A stretch of DNA of 64,000 bases from Pardosa pseudoannulata (GCA_032207245.1 CM063500.1:73926918-73990917); one strand, 5' to 3'; counted from the first letter of the stretch, positions 9,354 to 22,327 are shown. The notes: generated from the sequence alone by a model not told the origin. Program-made: numbers and translations.

Positions 9354-12300
9354 CAGTGCGGCTTAATCTAGCCTACAGTGTTCGGGGTTGGCCGAGTCCG
9401 CAAAAATATCTGATATTATTATTATATTGGTAACCAATACCTGGAGACTGTAATAAAACGTCACATATAGATAATGACGTATAATTAAGAAACGTCTAAA
9501 ACCATGATTTACTATATATGTTTCAAGTACCTATCTAATACCTACATTATACATTATTTTGCAGAAAACAAGCCAGTGCATTTGTGATAATCATTTTGAA
9601 ATTTACATTTGACGAACAACTAAAGAACTCAAAAGTCAGAATATTTATAATTTCTAGTTCAAATGGGTGAGATATCTTCAGCATGGTGAATCGATAATAA
9701 TCAGTTAATTTTTCCGTTTCAAAATGGGACCCGCATCATATAGCTAGAATCATCGAAATATCGACCAGGTGTCACTCTTGATTAATGGACGACTCTACTG
9801 ACACAAATGCAGTGGGCTGTTCCGACCTCTAAATGTCAAATTAGATAGAGAATGGATACATATTTACTTTCATTACTCCTCGCCTGCCGTTTCTTCTCCT
9901 TTATTAGGGATTGCAGTGGTGAGCATAAATTATCCAATCGTGTGAAATTAATTATCATCGGATTTGTATTAGAACGCCATGTCACTAACCACTTTAACAG
10001 TTGTTGAATTATATAGTACTAGCATACAGCCCGTCATATGACTGGATCAGTAAATATTTTAACCCTCTAAGCGGTTCGCACGTACAATTCCACCAAACCG
10101 ATGATATGTTCAAAGCGGTTGTCACGTACAATTTTCGACCTCCAAAAACGTTCCGAAAATGGATGTAATGTACATTTCTACCAGTGTTTTCCCATATGGA
10201 GTTTTGAGGTAGGAGGGTCAGGTCGATTGTGTAGGAACTGCACACCTACTCCCTGAGGCACAAAGACGCTGATAGCTTTTCATGGCTTTGTAAATCTCTA
10301 TTTCGAAGTATTTCGTTTGCGGTAACAGATGTATCTCTAATTGCACCACTTAAATAGCTTGGATGACTTTCGTAAAAAAGATGTAAATCATTCTCTTAAA
10401 GAATATTTTTATTTGTACTTTAAGAATCCATTATTTCTTATGTGATGATCTTCGAGACTTGACGAGCTTTATGTGTATTAAAAATTAATCTATAATGCCT
10501 ATTTATATATCTATTTTAAACCGGAAGTAAAGGGACAGTAAAGAGGGTGAGTTTCCCGTATTCCAATCTAGTCGGCAAAGGGTGAAGTAAAAAATCATAG
10601 AACACTTTGGTCACTGACACAATGAAACTTTAGCGTATTTTTGGAGACTTTTTTTCCTCAGTGTGTTCCACTCAGAGGGTTAATTTTCCAGAATTGTAAA
10701 GTACTCTATGAGGCAGGTAAAAAAATTCTTTGTTTTCTTGCTAAGAATTATCTGGTACAAGCTCAATAATTTTTATATCTTTATACTTCTCTAAAGTCTT
10801 CCGATACTGTGAATGCAGTTTACAATCGCGTTGAATTCATTTAGAAAGATAATTCAAAGTTTTTTTTTAGCTACGTCGAAATTATCGTTGAGTTCTTCCT
10901 AATTTTTTTGCCACACTAATTAATGGAAGTAAAGGAATGAAACTATAATTTCCACTACATTCTGGAGGTATATAGAATTTGTTGTTAATATCGGTGATAA
11001 AATTTTCACTGCAATAAAAAATAATAGATGATGAAATTAAAAATTTACATTTATATACCTAGTTTATTATTTAAACCAAATATAAAGGAAAATTATTTAA
11101 TTAATATCTAAGTTCAGTTATAAAACGTACGAAAACAATGCATACGATATTTAAATAATTTAAAATAAGAAATAATTAAATGAGATTTTTAAAGGAATGA
11201 CTCATAATGCAAGAAAAAATATTTTTACCTATTTATTATGTGATAAATTGATAAATTTAATAGCTTGCTCTTAACTGAGGAGATAGGGCTTGAAATAATG
11301 GCATTAAATGCTTGAAAAGGAAGGGGTAGATTTCGAACATTTTAAAGACGACAGTATTTTTCGTTGTCATATGAAGCATATTTATACCAATTCATTTTAG
11401 AATAGTATCGATAGGAGAAGTGATACTTTACTCGATTTGAATTTTGCTATCCCTAACTCATCAAGAATCCAATATGAATGCCTCATCCATTCCATGTCCA
11501 ACCGCTTCAGAAATTCGAGGACTGACGGAAAGATAACTTAGACTATATTATATAGGGGATATACACGAAGTGTGGTCTAATGTAGCCTGCAGGCCGGGTA
11601 TGCATTATATATCTGTTATTATTATTACATTCGTAACCAATACCTGGAAACTGTAATAAAACGTCACATATAGATAATGACGTATAATTGAGAAATGTAT
11701 AAATGATGATTATCTATATATGTTTCAAGTATCTACCTATAACCTACTTTACACATTATTTTGCAGAAACCAAGCCAGTACATTTGAGAAGAATCATTTT
11801 AAAATTAACATTTACCGAACAACTGAAGAATGAAAAAGTTAGATTTATAAATTCTAGCTAAAATGGATGAGATATCTTCAGCATGGTGAACCGATAATAA
11901 TCAGTTAATTTTTCCGTTTCAAAATCGGACCCGTAGCATATAACTAAAATCATCGAAATATCGACCAGCTGTCACGCTTGATTAATGGACGGCTATACTA
12001 ACACAAACGAAACGCAGTTGGCTGTTCCAACCTTTAAATGTAAAATTAGATAGAGAATGGATACATATTTACTTACATTACTTCTCGCTTGTCATTTCTT
12101 CTCCTTTATTGGGGATTGCAATGGGCAGCAAAAATTATCCAATCATGTCAAATTAATTATCATCGGATTTATATTAGAACTACATGTCAATTCCCGCTTT
12201 AACAGTTGTTGAATTGTATAGTACTAGCGTATAGCCCATCATACGATGGGATCAGTAAAATTTCTAATTTTCCAGAATTGTAAAGTACGGTATAAAGCAA

Positions 12301-14729
12301 GTAAAAAATGGTTTGTTTTATAGCTAAGATTTATCTGCAACATTCTCAGTAATTTGTTTATCTTCATACTTCTTTAAAGTCTCCCGATACTGCGAATGCT
12401 GTTTAGAATCACGTTGAATTTATTTAGAAAGATAATTCAAAGTTTTCTTAGCTACGTTGAAATTTTCGTTAAGTTCTTCCTATTTTTTTGCAACAGTAAT
12501 TAATGGAAGTAAAGGAATGAAAATGTCATTTCCACTACACTCTGGAGGAAGATAGAATTTGTTGTTAATACCGGTGATAAAATTTTCACTACAACAAAAA
12601 ATAGTCTATGATTAAATTTAAAATTAATACATATGTACCTAATCTATTATTTAATCCGACTATAAACGAAAATTATTTTCGTCATATCTAAGTTCAGTGT
12701 TAAAACGTATGAAAACAATGCAGACGATATTTAAATAATTTAAAATACGAAAAGTTTAAGTGAGATATTTAAAGGAATGGCTCATAATGCTAGAAAAAAT
12801 ATTTTTATTTATTTATTATGTGATAAATTCATAAATTTAATCACCTTCTTATAACTGAGGAAAATAGGGCATGAAATAATGGCATTAAATGCTTGAAAAG
12901 GAAGGGGTGAATTTCGAAAGTTTTAAAGACGACAGTATTTTTCGCTGTGATATGAAGCATATTTATACCAATTTATTTGAGGATCGTATCGAGAGTTTAC
13001 GAGTAGAGAAATCTTACTCTCTTTGAATTTTGCTATCCCTAACTCATTAAGAATCTAATATAGGTTCCTCATCCATCCCATGACCAGATACTTCATAAAT
13101 TCGAGGACAGAAAACTTAGGCTATTTTTATATAGGGGATATATACTCAGTTTGGCCTAAAGTAACCTGCAGTGTTCTGGGTTGACAAGGTCTGCATTAAA
13201 TATCTGATATTATTATTACATTGGTAACCAATAATAGGAGACTGTAATAAATTTCACATACAGATAATGACGTGTAATTGAGAAACTTATAAACGAGGAT
13301 TATTTATATATGAAGTCTGTACCTATTACCTACTTTATGCGTTATTTTCCAGAAAACAATCCAGTACATTTGATATGAATCATTTTGAAATTTACATTTA
13401 CCGAACAACTGAAGAATGAAAAAATCAGAATATGTAAAAATTCTAGTTCAAATGGATGAGATATCTATGGTGAACCGATAATAATCAGTTAATTTTTCCG
13501 TTTCAAACACGGACTTGCAGCATATAGGTAGAATCATCGACATATCGACCAGGTGTCACGCTTGATTAATGGACGACTCTACTGACACAAATGCAGTGGG
13601 CTGTTCCGACCTCTAAATGTCAAATTAGATAGAGAATGGATACATATTTACTTTCATTACTCCTCGAATGTCGTTTATTCTCATTTATTCGGGATTGCAG
13701 TGGGGTGCATAAGTTATCCAATCGTGTCAAATTAATTATCATCGGATTTGTATTAGAACGACATGTCACTTCCCACTTTAACAGTTGTTGAATTATATAG
13801 TACTAGCATATAGCCCGTCAAATGATGATATCATTAAAATTTTAATTTTTCAGAATTGTAAAGTGCCGTATGAGGCAGGTAAAAAAATGGTTTATTTTAA
13901 CTGATATTTACCTGGTACACGCTCAATAATTTGTTTACTTTCATACTCCTCTAAAGTCTTATCGATACTGCGACTGCAGATTAGAATCACGTTGAATTCA
14001 TTTAGAAAGATAATTCAAATTCTTCTTATCAAAGTCGAAATTATCATTAAATTCTTCCCATTTTTTTGCCACAGTAATTAATGGAAGTAAAGGAATCAAA
14101 CTATAATTTCCACTACACCCTCGAGGTAGATAAAATTTGTTGTTAATATTGGTGATAAAATTTTCACTGCAACAAAAAATAATCGATGATTAAATTTAAA
14201 ATTTACAGATATGTACCTAATATATTATTTACGCCAAATATAAAAGAAAATTGTTTAAGTAATATCTAAGTTCAGTGATAAAACGTATGAAAACAATGCA
14301 GACGATATTTAAATAATTTAAAACAAGAAAGGGTAAAATGAGCTGTTGAAAGGAATGACTCATGCTAGAAAAAATATTTATACCTATTTATTATGTGATA
14401 AGTTGATAAATTTAATCGCCTTCTGTTAACCGGTGAAAATAGGGCCTGAAATAATGGCATTAAACGCTCTAAAAGGGAGGAATGGGTGGATTTCGAACGT
14501 TTAAAAGACGACAGTATTTTTTGCTGTGATATGAAACATATTTATATGAATTTATTTTAGGATCTTATTGATAGTTTAAGAGAAGATAAACTTTACTCGC
14601 TTTGTATTTTGCTAACCATAACTCATCAAGAATCCAATATGGATATCCTATACGTTCCAGGTCCAACCGCTTCATAAATTCGAGGACAGACGGACAGATA
14701 ACTTAGGATATTATTATATAGGGGATGTT
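9354..14729 (+). repeat. tandem array of a ~1.58-kb unit, three copies
   Basis: Units run about 9354-11558, 11559-13137 and 13138-14729. Once the 621 bp added by an insertion at 10063 are subtracted, the three are 1.58-1.59 kb. Each begins with 'cttaatctagcctacagtg'-like sequence, then 'taaccaatacctggagactg' and 'gttgaattatatagtactag'. It then passes into an element-like half starting GCATATAGCCCGTCAT and ending 'acttaggatattattata'. That second half also occurs alone at 40.4, 41.9 and 43.6 kb, so the array probably arose by tandem duplication of host sequence that already carried one insertion. No ORF is conserved. Confidence 0.9.
10063..10679. mobile_element. piggyBac-like MITE with TTAA target duplication (617 bp)
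   Basis: The insert is bounded by TTAA at 10059-10062 and 10680-10683. It begins CCCTCTAAGCGG and ends CCACTCAGAGGG, whose reverse complement is CCCTCTGAGTGG. The same place in sister copies (12250-12275, 40385-40415) reads straight through a single TTAA, which proves a clean insertion. TTAA targets and C-rich ends are piggyBac hallmarks. No transposase reading was found inside, so the copy is non-autonomous. Confidence 0.88.
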
Positions 14730-14737
14730 GTAAATGC

Positions 14738-15640
14738 CTTTCTATAAATTAGGTTGACGAAGCGTCCAGTTACAACGATTGTAATGTTTTACAGAGAAGC
14801 ATTTGTTGTACTTTTTAAAACACTCTTTATTAAGTATGAGTTACATAGCATAAATTTTTCGAGTTCTTAAGTGGCTGGTACTCATAATTCAAGATAAAAC
14901 CGGCAAAGGCAACTTTATATTCCAGCTTTTATAACTAAATTTTGTTGGATAGCGGCTGTATTAGAGTTTTCCAGCTCCATATATACATTTAGTGGAGAAT
15001 TGTTCTTTTTCTGAGATGTTGGCATTTGAAGTTTTTTACAACACATTTTACTACAGAATAAAGTGAAAAAATTAAGGATATGCGTCGTATGTTGTAAAAT
15101 TTACGTCGGTAAAATGTCATTATTTGATTCATAGATAAAAAAAAGCAAAAATATTTCAAAAAATATTACTATAAATATACATTTTTCATTCATTCTTTAA
15201 AATTAAATTGTAATTTTTTATAGAGAAGCATTTGTTGTTCTTTCGAAGATACTCTTTATTAAGTATCAGTTACATAGCATAAAATTTTCTCATTCTTATC
15301 TGGATGGTACTCATAATTCAAGGTAAAAGCGCTAACTGCATATTCTATCTTTTATAACTAAATTGGGTTGGAGAGCGGCCATATTGGATTTTTCCAACTC
15401 CATAATATACCTTTAGTGGAAAATTGCTCTATTTCTTAGACGTTGGCGTTTGAAGATTTTTTTACAACATATTTTATTACAGAATAAAGCCGATAAATTA
15501 AGAATATGCGTGATGTGTTTTCAAATTTAGGTCGGTAAAATGTTATTATTTGATTCATAGATAAAAAAAACAAAGAAAAATTTCCCAAAATATTACTAAA
15601 ATATATATTTCTTATTCATTCTTTAAAATTAAGCCTGAAG
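14738..15640 (+). repeat. two tandem copies of a ~420-bp segment
   Basis: 'ttttacagagaagcatttgt' near 14790 recurs as 'ttttatagagaagcatttgt' near 15217. The two segments stay collinear, for example 'ctctttattaagtatcagtt' and 'gttattatttgattcataga'. The divergence suggests an old duplication. Confidence 0.85.
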
Positions 15641-16144
15641 AATTTTCTGTTTGAGCCCTGAGATGTGGAGAAATTAATACAAATTCTCCATATTTCTCCC
15701 CATATGTAAAAAAACAATATTTTTTGTAATTTATATGGAGAAATTAAAAAATATATTTAAATGAAAACTGCCCAGAAATAAACCGTTTTCCCCAAAGGCT
15801 AACATGGAGTTCAAGGAATCCAATATAGCAGGTACATAATCACTTAACCTATTAATACCCAATTCATTTCTGTCGATTATACATCGATGAATGCCTCAAA
15901 TCTCAGTTATTATGGACTCCCTAATGTAACATATGAAGTTTATACAATTTTAAATACTACTTCCTGTCTCATTAGCGATCCGTTATTATTTTAAAATTTA
16001 AGGGAAGATATTAAAAAACTTTTAAAGCAGAGATTTATTTGCTAAAGTAAATTTATGCATGAGGTTCTACATTAAGAGTCTTGATGTTTATAGAAATTAT
16101 ACTAAAAAGTAGATTTAAATTTAGTGCTTCATGCAAAGTAAAAC
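15641..16144. other. AT-rich DNA, nothing recognised
   Basis: No exon-like frame or repeat signature. Confidence 0.5.
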
Positions 16145-16915
16145 TCATGGTAAAAGCACATACATGTGTCTCTAATTCCTAAACAGTGCTAAGAAAAACA
16201 CGCCTCTTATATATACGTGTGAATGATCGTTTGAAACTTTTAATAAAAAGCACTACAAAGAGCAATGGCGGAAGTATCGAACCTTCTGAACTAACTGCAA
16301 TATAAATCTCATTTTCTAGCAGACATTTTATAGTCGATGCAATATTTCCTTAGACCAGAAATACATGTAAGTTTTTTTACTCTTCATCCTCCAGTCTGTA
16401 TTTCATGGTAAAAGTACACCCGTGTGTCTCTAACTCTTAAACAGTGCTAAGAAAAACAATCCTCATATATGCGTTTAAATGATCGTGTGAAACTTTTAAT
16501 AAAAAGCACTACAATGAGCAAGATGGAGGAAGTATTAAAACTATAGTACTATCTGCAGTATGAATCTGATTTTCTAGCAGACATTTTATAGTCGATGCAA
16601 TATTTCCTTAGACCAGAAATACATATAAGAATTTTTTAACTCTTCATTCTCCAGTCTGTATTTCATGGTAAAAGTGTCTCTAATTCCTAAACAGTGCTAA
16701 GAAAAACACGCCTCGTATATATATGGGTCTAAATGATCGTTTGAAACTTTTAATAAAAAGCAATACAAAGAGCAAGATGGAGGAAGTATCAAACCTCCAG
16801 TACTAACTGCAGTATAAATCTCATTTTCTAGCAGACATTTTATAGTCTATGTAATATTTCCTTAGACCGGAAATACATATGAGTTTTTTTTAACTCTTCA
16901 TCCTCCAGTCTGTAT
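16145..16915 (+). repeat. three tandem copies of a ~258-bp unit
   Basis: 'catggtaaaag' starts units at about 16147, 16404 and 16664. Each unit contains 'aacagtgctaagaaaaacac', 'gaaacttttaataaaaagca', 'ttctagcagacattttatag' and 'cttcatcctccagtctgtat'. The third copy lacks about a dozen bases near its start. Confidence 0.9.
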
Positions 16916-17441
16916 CCGAAACAATTTCTCTCCACCCTTATTTGTGATACTCATAAATATAGACATGCTGCTTCGTAAAACGGGAAGTTCTGGAAGAATC
17001 TGTTCGCTCTAAATACCTCTTTCTCTCGTTTTCTGAACGTGACATACAGCATAAGATTACAAAAGACGTTTTTATCATTAAACTAGACGGGAGTCAATTG
17101 GGCGTGGAAAGGAAACGAAACATCGGAACAGAAGAAGTTCTAAATTATTCAAGGCTAAACTATTGTTGAGTTCCAATAAATTTATCTGGATCCAGTTGCA
17201 TTAACCAGCAGTGTGGTAAAATAGCCGTATGGAAAAATTGTTAAGAAATGATAAAGTTTTACGCTACATATATTGGAAAACATAAAAGGAGAAAAATTGG
17301 TTTGGATATTGAATTAATAAAAGGAACTCTAATAATGCTTATTTGTTGTAGTATTATGAATTATTTAATTTAAAATTATTGACTGATATTGAGTAGCAAA
17401 GTTAAATATTGATAACAATAAATCTAATACAATAAATTAAC
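16916..17441. other. AT-rich DNA, nothing recognised
   Basis: No supported feature. Confidence 0.5.
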
Positions 17442-18990
17442 ATTGTTATCAGCAATTAGTGCTATCTAAAAATATTTAAGAATAATTAAAACCTTTTAAT
17501 TACTGTTGACAATTATTAATTATTAGATCTGTTGATTTCTAGCATAGATCATTTATAAATATTAATTATGAGACAACATCTAAAAGTTATAAATGATCAA
17601 TGTTAGTGATGTGTTTATAAGTATTTAAAATTGTTAACACAAATTAGTGATGAGGACGTTTATCAGGGAATTACTTTGATATATCCCGCAAATCGGAAAT
17701 TTGGTGACATTTTTTTCTTGCCAAGCAAAATACCTGTTTTTGGCGCCTTTTTTTCTCGCCAAGATGGATTCTCGTTAAATACAAATAATTAATACATAAA
17801 AAATATGGAATCGTTAAATACAAAAAAAAAGAATACCTAAAAAATACAATAAATACATAAAAAATACAAATAAATGACACTAAATAACATATTATATGCA
17901 ATTTACACAAAAGTTTTTAACAAATACAATTGAAAATACGTGTCGGCAATCTAATAAAAAGAATTATTTATACGGAAATTTTGAATTCCTTCCAATTTAC
18001 CCCAGCAGCAATTTAAATAAATTTATTGAAACAATCAACATTAGCTGCTAAACATGATTTACGAAACATGTACATCGAAGGCATATTGAAAGCTAAAAGA
18101 TAAAAATAATTAATAGAAAAAAAATATAATTGGAAAATACAACCAGATTTGCAGCAAAATACAGCAAGTCAGAAATCCGCTTGATCACTTCACAAAGAAA
18201 TGGCGGTAAAACATATATGAAATCCAAAAATTGTTGCCACAAAACTTAAAAAAAAAACTCAAAAAAATGGTACAAAATACAAGAAAATACTAAATTTGGC
18301 AACAGCAAAAACCTAAAAGCTGAAAAAACCTAAATTGGCAACACCAAAATAAGAAACAGCAACCCAAAAAAGTCCGTAGGGAGTGCCAGTTTTGGTGCGT
18401 AATTTTTTGGGGGGTATATCAAAGTTGTACCTTTATCAGAAACAAAAGTTGTAGACATCGATAAATACAATCGATCAATGCAAGATCATTATTTAAAACC
18501 GTTAGGGTGCACTCAGCGTTAATAATCAGAATCGGACTACAGTGCAAATATAGTTGACACTGTCAGGAGACAACAACAATCAGCCTGCCAACCAGAAATT
18601 ATTATCAGCAATTAATACTAACGAACAATATTTAACAACAATTAAAACCTTTTAATTGCTGTTGACAATTATTAATTATTAGATAATATTGATCTTTAGA
18701 ATTGATCATTTATAAATATTAATTATCAGACAACATCTAAAATTTATAAATGATCAATGCTAGTGATGAATGCCATGTAATTATTTAAAATTGTTAACAC
18801 AAATTAGTGACAAGGGTAAACATTTATAAGAGACAAAAATTGTTGACATCGATAAATACAATCGATCAATGCATGATCATTATATAAAAATGTCAGGCTG
18901 CAATCAGAGCCAATAATCAGAATCTGCCTACAATGCACGTATAGTTGACACTGTCAGGAGACAACAACAATCAGCCTGTCAACCAGTAAT
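17442..18990 (+). repeat. two tandem copies of a ~385-395-bp unit, first one interrupted
   Basis: 'gttatcagcaattagtgcta' at ~17444 matches 'attatcagcaattaatacta' at ~18600. The later part ('acatcgataaatacaatcga' to 'caacaacaatcagcctgcca') occurs at 18448-18594 and 18842-18988. The first copy is split by a 765-bp MITE. The repeated 'ttgacaattattaattatta' and 'gacaacatctaaaa' blocks keep the same order. Confidence 0.88.
17667..18431. mobile_element. MITE with 8-bp target duplication (765 bp)
   Basis: It is flanked by perfect TTTATCAG repeats (17659-17666 and 18432-18439). The ends are inverted: GGAATTACTTTGATATATCC on the left, and GGTACAACTTTGATATACCC as the reverse complement of the right end. 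The sister copy of the host repeat near 18825 has an uninterrupted 'catttataagagacaaaa', which is the empty site. An 8-bp duplication fits hAT, P or MULE-type transposition; the superfamily is not resolved. The 79-aa minus-strand frame inside is low-complexity and not credible. Confidence 0.88.
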
Positions 18991-19397
18991 TCAAAATAAT
19001 TGGCTCCATTCAGTGACAACGACTAACATCTTCCAACATTTCAAGTTTTGACACCAGGGAGAAATGAACATGTGTACCAGTCGGTATAAGATATATTGGC
19101 CTCAATCTGTTGGTAGTAACGATCAATATCCGCCAGTAATTCAGAATTTGTAATACTGATGAGATTCAGCGATCAGCATTAGCTAACAATTCCTAACTGC
19201 TCTCAACAATTGATTCCAATAATCGAACAAATTTGGTATACAATCACTATAGCCCAAAACGACTTTATCTCCAAATTTTTTCTAAATGGTCGAATGTGGG
19301 GCTCACACTTGACCATTATGCTTCAGATCATAATTTAAATTTTACTATATTTATTGACAAAAAATTCTGAATCGGTTTCAAATAATAATTGAATATA

Positions 19398-20682
19398 TTG
19401 GGTTGGCAACTAAGTAATTGAGGATTTCACTCATAGATGGCGTCAGTTGAATTTTTAGTTTTGCAGAATTACAAATGTAAAACACATTTTGTTATTTGAT
19501 AGTTGGCAATTCAGCTGTCAATCAGTAAAAAAAGTTTTTTGATCGGTTGCGTAGTTTTCGCTTGGCCTTCGTTGAAGAATGGGAAATCAAAAGGAACATT
19601 TTCGTCATATTTTGCTTTTTTATTTCCTCAAAGGAAAAAACGCATCGCAAGCTCATAAACAGTTATGTGATGTTTATGGTGACGAAGCCTTAAAAGAACG
19701 GCAGTGTCAAAATTGGTTTGCAAAATTTCGTTTTGGTGATTTTTCACTCAAAGATGAAAAACGCTCTGGTCGTCCAGTTGAAGTTGATGACGCCCAAATC
19801 AAAGCAATAATCGATTCGGATCGTCACAGTACAACACGTGAGATTGCAGAGAAGCTTCATGTATCACATACATGCATTGAAAATCACTTAAAACAACTTG
19901 GCTATGCTCAAAAACTCGATATATGGGTTCCTCACGAACTGAAAGAAACGCATTTAACGCAACTCATTAACAGCTGCGATTTGCTAAAGAAACGTAATGA
20001 AAATGATCCATTTTTAAAACGACTGATAACTGGCGATGAAAAATGGGTTGTTTACAACAATATCAAGCGGAAAAGATCGTGGAGCAGGCCAGGTGAAAGC
20101 ACTCAAACAACATCAAAAGCTGATATTCATCAAAAGAAGGTTTTGTTATCAGTTTGGTGGGATTACAAAGGAATTGTCTACTTTGAACTTTTACCAACCA
20201 ACCGAACGATCAATTCTGATGTCTACATTAAAAAACTAACGAAATTAAACAATGCAGTTGAAAAAAAGCGGCCCGAATTGACAAATCGAAAAGGTGTTGT
20301 ATTCCATCACGACAATGCAAGGCCACACACATCTTTGGTCACTCGGCAAAAATTATTGGAGCTTGGTTGGGATGTTTTGCCACATCCACTATATAGTCCT
20401 GATCTTGCACCATCTGATTACTTTTTGTTTCGATCTTTACAAAACTCCTTGAATGGTAAACATTTCAATAATGATGATGATGTCATATCGTACCTGATTC
20501 AGTTTTTTGCTAATAAAAACCAGAAGTTTTATGAACGTGGGATTATGATGCTGCCTGAAAGATGGCAAAAGGTCATTGATCAAAATGGGCAATACATTAC
20601 AGAATAAAGTTATTTAGTTCCATGAAAAAATTGTCTTTGATTTTCTAAAAAAAAATCCGCAATTACTTAGTTGCCAACCCAA
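19398..20682 (+). mobile_element. complete mariner transposon, 1285 bp
   Basis: The left end TTGGGTTGGCAACTAAGTAA and the reverse complement of the right end are the same for 30 bp except one base near position 24. TA dinucleotides flank both ends (19396-19397 and 20683-20684), the expected mariner target duplication. One uninterrupted transposase fills the interior with ~180 bp of 5' and ~75 bp of 3' non-coding sequence. End sequence and coding style are of the mellifera-like mariner type, from memory. It lies in the presumed intron of the coiled-coil gene, in antisense orientation. Confidence 0.97.
19579..20607 (+). CDS. mariner transposase, intact 342-aa ORF
   Basis: It would cut and paste its own element at TA sites in the nucleus. 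The N-terminal ~110 residues form the paired helix-turn-helix DNA-binding region (RQCQNWFAKFRFGDFSLKDE near 41-60, SGRP at 63-66, REIAEKLHVSHTCIENHLKQ near 87-106). The linker motif WVPHEL is at 116-121. The catalytic triad is complete: D153 in TGDEKW, D245 in HHDNARPHTS and D280 in YSPDLAPSDYFLF. There are 34 residues between the last two aspartates, the mariner D,D34D spacing. Length fits the family (~340-350). The start ATG is the first in frame and gives a usual mariner N-terminus. No stop or frameshift is present. Whether it is expressed cannot be told from sequence. Confidence 0.97.
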   Translation: MGNQKEHFRHILLFYFLKGKNASQAHKQLCDVYGDEALKERQCQNWFAKFRFGDFSLKDEKRSGRPVEVDDAQIKAIIDSDRHSTTREIAEKLHVSHTCIENHLKQLGYAQKLDIWVPHELKETHLTQLINSCDLLKKRNENDPFLKRLITGDEKWVVYNNIKRKRSWSRPGESTQTTSKADIHQKKVLLSVWWDYKGIVYFELLPTNRTINSDVYIKKLTKLNNAVEKKRPELTNRKGVVFHHDNARPHTSLVTRQKLLELGWDVLPHPLYSPDLAPSDYFLFRSLQNSLNGKHFNNDDDVISYLIQFFANKNQKFYERGIMMLPERWQKVIDQNGQYITE

Positions 20683-21359
20683 TAGTTGCCTTTTAAAAAA
20701 ACAATTTCCCTTGGATATTTCAGAACAGGGTTTCAAGGCCTTCAAGGCGGTAGGTCAACTATATTGTCTGTGCCGGGCCCTCTAATCCAGAGATTTCTAA
20801 CAATAAGCAGAAAATGACAAAGAGCAGGAAATAAAATAGCTAAAAGATGAAAGAAGGGAACAGAGAGATGGATTCGTAAGTTCATAACACAAAACTAGAG
20901 AGGAGAAAGCTTAGGTTAAGAAAAAAACACATATTTTTGCTGCGAGGGAAATCCGTACAGTGTCGAAAACAAGAGAGGGAATGAGTAGCTTTGTCATTCT
21001 GTGGCGATCCAAATGGCCACGAGAGGACCAATAGAATTGTTGAGATTCGTCCAATCAAATTTCTCGTATTTGAGATGTTAGAAATAGGTACGAACAGCTT
21101 TGGCATGCAATCAATTATCTGTTTTTAAAGATGAAAAAATTGTGATATTTCGTGATAAATTCTTTAAAGATTCCAGTCTGTAAAAAATGGACAAAAATAG
21201 AAATCAGATGAATGTGGAAAGTAAAACCGGTAGATTAAAGTAAAGAACAAACAGTAGCACACTGAGAAATGCGATAATATAACCCCAAAATGCCACTGAA
21301 AAATTGCCAACGGCGCCAATGAGTACGTAATAAAGTTTAACCCCAACGATCAACATTAA
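20683..21359. other. presumed intron DNA, nothing recognised
   Basis: Short open frames on the minus strand have no domain or splice support. Confidence 0.5.
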
Positions 21360-21891
21360 CCCTTTTTATCCTACCGGCACTTATAAGTACCGCTTCAATC
21401 CAACAACTATATATTCCTAATAAAACCGTTTTTCCTGACGGTACTCACTTAAAGGAAATGAACGATGCAGTTCCTACAGCAGAAAAGAAATGACAGCACC
21501 AATCAGGAATCCTTTTTATTCGCACAATAGGCATTTTATAATTGGCATGCCGCATTCGATGGTCATTTTGTAGTAGAGTTGATACACGTGTTGTTCAGCT
21601 GAGTAAATTTAGTGGTTTATTACCGATTATTTGGTACTATTCTTTTTTAGAGACTTCTATACTTCGCTGGTAAGCATTTCATTTGTTTTATTCATAATGT
21701 AATGTTTTATATTCTATCATAGAGTCAAAAATGTATGTGGGTACCAGAGAGTACCAGCTGCAAAATTAACTACTAAAATACAGTAAAAATTGATTTTCTG
21801 TTTTTCTATGACTATTCTCCATTAAAACTTATCTAATGATGCAAAACTGCAGTAAAAAAGTAGATGGTAAATTAATTCAGGATATAAAGGG
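21360..21891. mobile_element. possible piggyBac-like MITE (532 bp)
   Basis: The left end is TTAA followed by CCCTTTTTATCC. The right end is GGATATAAAGGG followed by TAAA. The 12-bp ends are inverted copies with one mismatch, but the right target motif is TAAA instead of TTAA, so the call is tentative. The interior has 'ggtac' palindromic pieces ('gtgggtaccagagagtacc') and no transposase. Confidence 0.45.
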
Positions 21892-22327
21892 TAAAATGAA
21901 AATTAATTAAATGTCATTAGCACAAATCAGACTCATGTGTTTTACTTATGGCAATTCAATTGTTAAGATCATATCACATGTCAACCAGTATGCGTTTGAA
22001 AAGCAACTTCAATTTAGGTTGGTTGGTTTAGATTTAGTGGTGCTAAATCCTCTTGGAACAAACTGTACCGAACAACACAAAACAAAACAAAGGCAAAAAA
22101 ACCTTAATGGAACAACAAAAATTTGTAAAATGAATTCTGAGGAAAAGGTAAAAGAGTAAAGGGCTAAGATGTCTAAAACAGGTAGAAAAGCAGTTAACAC
22201 AAATAAATAAGTAGAAAATTGAGAAAGACAAAAAATTAACACGATCATAATCAGCAAAGTTTGATTGAAAAGCTATAGCTTAAAATTTAAAACAGAAAAT
22301 GAAGAATTGAAAATAAAAAACTATAGG

